Origin: Apostichopus japonicus
Taxonomy: Eukaryota > Echinodermata > Holothuroidea > Aspidochirotida > Stichopodidae
Assembly (NCBI RefSeq): GCF_037975245.1
Contig: NC_092569.1
Span: forward strand, 25,164,668 to 25,228,667
DNA: 64,000 bases
Reading direction: 5' to 3'
The notes beneath the pieces were generated by a model that worked only from the letters and a program-made list of their open reading frames with translations, was not told where the DNA came from and ran no database searches. Shown piece by piece: positions 57,183-64,000 of the stretch. The translations under genes were made by a program, and so were the position numbers. Numbering within the stretch: position 1 is the stretch's first letter; every line of letters starts with the position of its first letter.

Positions 57183-60100
57183 AATGCGCACTGTACGAGC
57201 TGATGAGCGAGATTCTCTTTTGCATCGGTGGTTCGAACCCCGGTGATGACGTCTTTTGCCGTTTTTTTACAGCTCGTGCCTACATGGGCAGCTGTAACTA
57301 TTAGTTAATCGGCCTAATATCTCAGTCCATACAGTGGCGCGATGGCTTGGCGCTCTCTACGAGCTGATGAGCGAGACTCTCTTTTGCATCGATGGTTCGA
57401 ACCCCAGTGACGTCTTTTGCCGATCTATTGCAGGTCGTGCCTACATGGGGAGCTGTAACTATTAGTTAATCGGCCTAATATCTCAGTCCATACAGTGGCG
57501 CGATTGCTTGGCGCACTGTACGAGCTGATGAGCGAGACTCTCTTTTGCATCGGTGGTTCGAACCCCGGTGATGACGTCTTTTGCTGCCGATCTTTTACAG
57601 CTCGTGCCTACATGGGGAGCTGTAACTATTAGTTAATCGGCCTAATATCTCAGTCCATACAGTGGCGCGATGGCTTGGCGCACTGTACGAGCTGATGAGC
57701 GAGACTCTCTTTTGCATCGGTGTTTCGAACCCCGGTGACGTCTTTTGCCGATCTTTTACAGCTCGTGCCTACATGGGGAGCTGTAAGGATTAGTTAATCG
57801 GGCTAATATCTCAGTCCATACAGTGGCGCGATGGCTTGGCGCACTCTACGAGCTGATGAGCGAGACTCTCTTTTGCATCGGTGGTTCGAACCCCGGTGAC
57901 GTCTTTTGCCGATCTTTTACAGCTCGTGCCTACATGGGGAGCTGTAACTATTAGTTAATCGGCATAATATCTCAGTCCATACAATAGCGCGATGGCTTGG
58001 CGCACTGTACGAGCTGATGAGCGAGACTCTCTTTTTCATCGGTGGTTCGAACCCAGGTGACGTCTTTTGCCGATCTTTTACAGCTCGTGCCTACATGGGG
58101 AGCTGTAAGGATTAGTTAATCGGCCTAATATCTCAGTCCATACAGTGGCGCGATGGCTTGGCGCACTGTACGAGCTGATGAGCGAGACTCTCTTTTGCAT
58201 CGGTGTTTCGAACCCCGGTGACGTCTTTTGCCGATCTTTTACAGCTCGTGCCTACATGGGGAGCTGTAAGGATAAGTTAATCGGGCTAATATCTCAGTCC
58301 ATACAGTGGCGCGATGGCTTGGCGCACTCTACGAGCTGATGAGCGAGACTCTCTTTTGCATCGGTGGTTCGAACCCCGGTGATGACGTCTTTTGCCGATC
58401 TTTTACAGCTCGTGCCTACATGGGGAGCTGTAACTATTAGTTAATCGGCATAATATCTCAGTTCATACAATAGCGCGATGGCTTGGCGCACTGTACGAGC
58501 TGATGAGCGAGACTCTCTTTTGCATCGGTGGTTCGAACCCAGGTGACGTCTTTTGCCGATCTTTTACAGCTCGTGCCTACATGGGGAGCTGTAAGGATTA
58601 GTTAATCGGCCTAATATCTCAGTCCATACAGTGGCGCGATGGCTTGGCGCACTGTACGAGCTGATGAGCGAGGCTCTCTTTTGCATCGGTGGTTCGAACC
58701 CCGGTGATGACGTCTTTTGCTGCCGATCTTTTACAGCGGGTGCCTTCATGGGCAGCTGTAAGTATAAGTTAATCGGCCTAATATTTCAGTCCATACAGTG
58801 GCGCGATGGCTTGGCGCACTGTACGAGCTGATGAGCGAGGCTATCTTTTGCATCGGTGGTTCGAAACCCGGTGATGACGTCTTTTGCCGATCTTTTACAG
58901 CTCGTGCCTACATGGGGAGCTGTAAGTATTAGTTAATCGGCCTAATATCTCAGTCCATACAGTGGCGCTATGGCTTGGTGCACTGTACGAGCTGATGAGC
59001 GAGACTCTCTTTTGCATCGCTGGTTCGAACCCCGGTGATGACGTCTTTTGCCGATCTTTTACAGCGGGTGCATTCATGGGCAGCTGTTAGTATTAGTTAA
59101 TCGGCCTAATATCTCAGTCCATACAGTGGCACGATGGCTTGGCGCACTGTACGAGCTGATGAGCGAGGCTCTCTTTTGCATCGGTGGTTCGAACCCCGGT
59201 GATGACGTCTTTTGCTGCCGATCTTTTACAGCCGGTGCCTACATGGGCAGCTGTAAGTATTAGTTAATCGGCCTAATATCTCAGTCCATACAGTGGCGCG
59301 ATGGCTTGGCGCACTGTACGAGCTCGTGAGCGAGGCTCTCTTTTGCATCGGTGGTTCGAACCCCGGTGATGACGTCTTTTGCCGATCTTTTACAGCGGGT
59401 TCCTACATGGGCAGCTGTAAGTATTAGTTAATCGGCCTAATATCTCAGTCCATACAGTGGCGCGATGGCTTGGCGCACTGTACGAGCTGATGAGCGAGGC
59501 TCTCTTTTGCATCGCTGGTTCGAACCCCGGTGATGACGTCTTTTGCTGCCGATCTTTTACAGCGGGTGCCTTCATGGGCAGCTGTAAGTATAAGTTAATC
59601 GGCCTAATATTTCAGTCCATACAGTGGCGCGATGGCTTGTCGCACTGTACGAGCTGATGAGCGAGACTCTCTTTTGCATCGCTGGTTCGAAACCCGGTGA
59701 TGACGTCTTTTGCCGATCTTTTACAGCTCGTGCCTACATGGGGAGCTGTAAGTATTAGTTAATCGGCCTAATATCTCAGTCCATACAGTGGCGCGATTGC
59801 TTGGCGCACTGTACGAGCTGATGAGCGAGACTCTCTTTTGCATCGGTGGTTCGAACCCCGGTGATGACGTCTTTTGCTGCCGATCTTTTACAGCTCGTGC
59901 CTACATGGGGAGCTGTAACTATTAGTTAATCGGCATAATATCTCAGTTCATACAATAGCGCGATGGCTTGGCGCACTGTACGAGCTGATGAGCGAGACTC
60001 TCTTTTGCATCGGTGGTTCGAACCCAGGTGACGTCTTTTGCCGATCTTTTACAGCTCGTGCCTACATGGGGAGCTGTAAGGATTAGTTAATCGGCCTAAT

Positions 60101-63100
60101 ATCTCAGTCCATACAGTGGCGCGATGGCTTGGCGCACTGTACGAGCTGATGAGCGAGGCTCTCTTTTGCATCGGTGGTTCGAACCCCGGTGATGACGTCT
60201 TTTGCTGCCGATCTTTTACAGCGGGTGCCTTCATGGGCAGCTGTAAGTATAAGTTAATCGGCCTAATATTTCAGTCCATACAGTGGCGCGATGGCTTGGC
60301 GCACTGTACGAGCTGATGAGCGAGGCTATCTTTTGCATCGGTGGTTCGAAACCCGGTGATGACGTCTTTTGCCGATCTTTTACAGCTCGTGCCTACATGG
60401 GGAGCTGTAAGTATTAGTTAATCGGCCTAATATCTCAGTCCATACAGTGGCGCTATGGCTTGGTGCACTGTACGAGCTGATGAGCGAGACTCTCTTTTGC
60501 ATCGCTGGTTCGAACCCCGGTGATGACGTCTTTTGCCGATCTTTTACAGCGGGTGCCTTCATGGGCAGCTGTTAGTATTAGTTAATCGGCCTAATATCTC
60601 AGTCCATACAGTGGCACGATGGCTTGGCGCACTGTACGAGCTGATGAGCGAGGCTATCTTTTGCATCGGTGGTTCGAAACCCGGTGATGACGTCTTTTGC
60701 TGCCGATCTTTTACAGCCGGTGCCTACATGGGCAGCTGTAAGTATTAGTTAATCGGCCTAATATCTCAGTCCATACAGTGGCGCTATGGCTTGGTGCACT
60801 GTACGAGCTGATGAGCGAGACTCTCTTTTGCATCGGTGGTTCGAACCCCGGTGATGACGTCTTTTGCCGATCTTTTACAGCGGGTTCCTACATGGGCAGC
60901 TGTAAGTATTAGTTAATCGGCCTAATATCTCAGTCCATACAGTGGCGCGATGGCTTGGCGCACTGTACGAGCTGATGAGCGAGGCTCTCTTTTGCATCGG
61001 TGGTTCGAACCCCGGTGATGACGTCTTTTGCTGCCGATCTTTTACAGCGGGTGCCTTCATGGGCAGCTGTAAGTATAAGTTAATCGGCCTAATATTTCAG
61101 TCCATACAGTGGCGCGATGGCTTGTCGCACTGTACGAGCTGATGAGCGAGGCTATCTTTTGCATCGGTGGTTCGAAACCCGGTGATGACGTCTTTTGCCG
61201 ATCTTTTACAGCTCGTGCCTACATGGGGAGCTGTAAGTATTAGTTAATCGGCCTAATATCTCAGTCCATACAGTGGCGCTATGGCTTGGTGCACTGTACG
61301 AGCTGATGAGCGAGACTCTCTTTTGCATCGCTGGTTCGAACCCCGGTGATGACGTCTTTTGCCGATCTTTTACAGCGGGTGCCTTCATGGGCAGCTGTTA
61401 GTATTAGTTAATCGGGCTAATATCTCAGTCCATACAGTGGCACGATGGCTTGGCGCACTGTACGAGCTGATGAGCGAGGCTCTCTTTTGCATCGGTGGTT
61501 CGAACCCCGGTGATGACGTCTTTTGCTGCCGATCTTTTACAGCCGGTGCCTACATGGGCAGCTGTAAGTATTAGTTAATCGGCCTAATATCTCAGTCCAT
61601 ACAGTGGCGCGATGGCTTGGCGCACTGTACGAGCTCGTGAGCGAGGCTCTCTTTTGCATCGGTGGTTCGAACCCCGGTGATGACGTCTTTTGCCGATCTT
61701 TTACAGCGGGTTCCTACATGGGCAGCTGTAAGTATTAGTTAATCGGCCTAATATCTCAGTCCATACAGTGGCGCGATGGCTTGGCGCACTCTACGAGCTG
61801 ATCAGCGAGGCTCTCTTTTGCATCGGTGGTTCGAACCCCGGTGATGACGTCTTTTGACGATCTTTTACAACGGGTGCCTACATGGGGAGCTGTAAGTATT
61901 AGTTAATCGGGCTAATATCTCAGTCCATACAGTGGCGCGATGGCTTGGCGCACTCTACGAGCTGATGAGCGAGGCTCTCTTTTGCATCGGTGGATCGAAC
62001 CCCGGTGATGACGTCTTTTGCCGATATTTTACAGCGGGTGCCTTCGTGGGCAGCTGTAACTATTAGTTAATCGGCCTAATATGTCAGTCCATACAGTGGC
62101 GCGATGGCTTGGCGCATTCTACGAGCTGATGAGCGAGACTCTCTTTTGCATCGATGGTTCGAACCCCAGTGACGTCTTTTGCCGATCTATTGCAGGTCGT
62201 GCCTACATGGGGAGCTGTAACTATTAGTTAATCGGCCTAATATCTCAGTCCATACAGTGGCGCGATTGCTTGGCGCACTGTACGAGCTGATGAGCGAGAC
62301 TCTCTTTTGCATCGGTGGTTCGAACCCCGGTGATGACGTCTTTTGCTGCCGATCTTTTACAGCTCGTGCCTACATGGGGAGCTGTAACTATTAGTTAATC
62401 GGCATAATATCTCAGTCCATACAATAGCGCGATGGCTTGGCGCACTGTACGAGCTGATGAGCGAGACTCTCTTTTGCATCGGTGGTTCGAACCCCGGTGA
62501 TGACGTCTTTTGCTGCCGATCTTTTACAGCGGGTGCCTACGTGGGCAGCTGTAAGTATTAGTTAATCGGCCTAATATCTCAGTCCATACAGTGGCGCGAT
62601 GGCTTGGCGCACTGTACGAGCTGATGAGCGAGGCTCTCTTTTGCATCGGTGGATCGAACCCCGGTGATGACGTCTTTTGCCGCCGATCTTTTACAGCGGG
62701 TGCCTACATGGGCAGCTGTAAGTATTAGTTAATCGGCCTAATATCTCAGTCCATACAGTGGCGCGATGGCTTGGCGCACTGTACGAGCTGATGAGCGAGG
62801 CTCTCTTTTGCATCGGTGGTTCGAACCCCGGTGATGACGTCTTTTGCTGCCGATCTTTTACAGCGGGTGCCTACATGGGGAGCTGTAAGTATTAGTTAAT
62901 CGGCCTAATATCTCAGTCCATACAGTGGCGCGATGGCTTGGCGCACTGTACGAGCTGATGAGCGAGGCTCTCTTTTGCATCGCTGGTTCGAACCCCGGTG
63001 ATGACGTCTTTTGCTGCCGATCTTTTACAGCCGGTGCCTTCATGGGCAGCTGTAAGTATAAGTTAATCGGCTTAATATTTCAGTCCATACAGTGGCGCGA

Positions 63101-64000
63101 TGGCTTGGCGCACTGTACGAGCTGATGAGCGAGGCTATCTTTTGCATCGGTGGTTCGAAACCCGGTGATGACGTCTTTTGCCGATCTTTTACAGCGGGTG
63201 CCTACATGGGCAGCTGTAAGTATTAGTTAATCGGCTTAATATCTCAGTCCATACAGTGGCGCGATGGCTTGGCGCACTGTACGAGCTGGTGAGCAATGCT
63301 CTCTTTTGCATCGGTGGTTCGAACCCCGGTGATGACGTCTTTTGCCGATCTTTTACAGCGGGTTCCTACATGGGCAGCTGTAAGTATTAGTTAATCGGCC
63401 TAATATCTCAGTCCATACAGTGGCGCGATGGCTTGGCGCACTCTACGAGCTGATCAGCGAGGCTCTCTTTTGCATCGGTGGTTCGAACCCCGGTGATGAC
63501 GTCTTTTGCCGATCTTTTACAGCAAGTGCCTACATGGGCAGCTGTAAGTATTAGTTAATCGGCCTAATATCTCAGTCCATACAGTGGCGCGATGGCTTGG
63601 CGCACTGTACGAGCTGATGAGCGAGGCTCTCTTTTGCATCGCTGGTTTGAACCCCGGTGATGACGTCTTTTGCCGATCTTTTACAGCGGGTGCCTTCATG
63701 GGCAGCTGTAAGTATAAGTTAATCGGCCTAATATTTCAGTCCATACAGTGGCGCGATGGCTTGGCGCACTGTACGAGCTGATGAGCGAGGCTATCTTTTG
63801 CATCGGTGGTTCGAAACCCGGTGATGACGTCTTTTGCCGATCTTTTACAGCTCGTGCCTACATGGGCAGCTGTAAGTATTAGTTAATCGGCCTAATATCT
63901 CAGTCCATACAGTGGCGCTATGGCTTGGTGCACTGTACGAGCTGATGAGCGAGACTCTCTTTTGCATCGGTGGTTCGAACCCCGGTGATGACGTCTTTTG
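57183..64000 (+). repeat. Satellite array: 42 head-to-tail copies of a 161/164/167-bp unit with tRNA-like B box
   Basis: The B-box word GGTTCGAACCC (or a near variant) occurs 42 times between 57231 and 63973, on average 164.4 bp apart. All spacings measured are 161, 164 or 167. Two 3-bp indels account for this: GATGACGTC against GACGTC, and TTGCTGCCGAT against TTGCCGAT. Fixed parts include TGGCGCGATGGCTTGGCGCA, GAGCTGATGAGCGAG and TTAGTTAATCGGCCTAATAT. An A-box-like TGGCGCGATGG lies 59 bp before the B box, the long spacing of class II tRNAs. A TTTT follows about 22 bp after it. Short frames on both strands repeat with the unit. Because the unit is not a multiple of three they do not form one long frame, so they are unlikely to be coding. 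The array continues past the window end. Confidence 0.97.
58482..61200. repeat. Higher-order repeat: nine-unit (1485-bp) block duplicated
   Basis: Spacings between consecutive B boxes from 58531 are 161,167,164,164,167,164,167,164,167. The series restarts at 60016 with 161,167,164,164,167,164,167. Variant bases (GAGGCTATC, CGAAACCC, GTTAGTATTAG, CGCTGGTTC) recur at the same relative places 1485 bp apart. A five-unit (826-bp) sub-block recurs again from 61170. Confidence 0.85.

Noticed and set aside
57183-64000. Repeated 60-71 codon frames on both strands of the satellite (MARWLGALYELMSEA..., MKAPAVKDRQ...)
   Set aside because: They recur only because the unit recurs. The unit is 161, 164 or 167 bp, never a multiple of three, so frames cannot run through the array, and both strands are equally open. 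No family resemblance.
57183-64000. CRISPR-like array
   Set aside because: The whole unit is repeated without unique spacers, and the DNA is animal nuclear.

Overview
This is animal nuclear DNA, not bacterial. It has large AT-rich introns with GT-AG splice sites, many (TA)n microsatellites, tRNA-derived SINEs, degenerate LINEs, hAT-type DNA transposons and a tandem satellite. The content fits a marine invertebrate, perhaps a deuterostome such as an echinoderm. That is a guess from gene architecture and repeat style, because no diagnostic sequence can be searched here.

The one convincing host gene lies on the minus strand, from about 41233 down to 15077. It is a secreted EndoU-family (XendoU / placental protein 11-like, ENDOU) endoribonuclease gene. 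Exon 1 encodes a signal peptide plus a somatomedin-B-like cysteine knot. Exons 2 to 5 encode the whole EndoU catalytic domain. All four introns have GT-AG borders and matching phases, giving about 353 residues. The last exon carries a one-base insertion in a homopolymer, which is either an assembly error or a real lesion. Upstream (about 42 to 43.4 kb) lies a broken second copy of exon 4 with its intron, partly duplicated in inverted orientation. A patch at about 52.1 to 52.4 kb resembles intron 4. Together they suggest a decayed tandem ENDOU cluster.

Layout: 1 to 14.5 kb has no recognisable gene; it holds a Penelope-like fragment, a TA-flanked MITE, several local tandem duplications, a SINE, and a 22-bp palindrome between 8-bp direct repeats. 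15 to 41 kb is the ENDOU gene; its introns carry two LINE relics, three hAT MITEs with perfect 8-bp target duplications, two SINEs and a 0.65-kb tandem duplication. 42 to 51 kb holds the ENDOU relic, a cluster of nested hAT relics (one with a transposase C-terminus), and a tandem pair of roughly 0.6-kb units full of (TA)n. 51 to 57 kb is mostly non-coding, with a 79-bp minisatellite and a third LINE relic. From 57183 to the window end is an uninterrupted array of 42 copies of a roughly 164-bp unit with a tRNA-like B box. It shows higher-order repeat structure and continues beyond the window.
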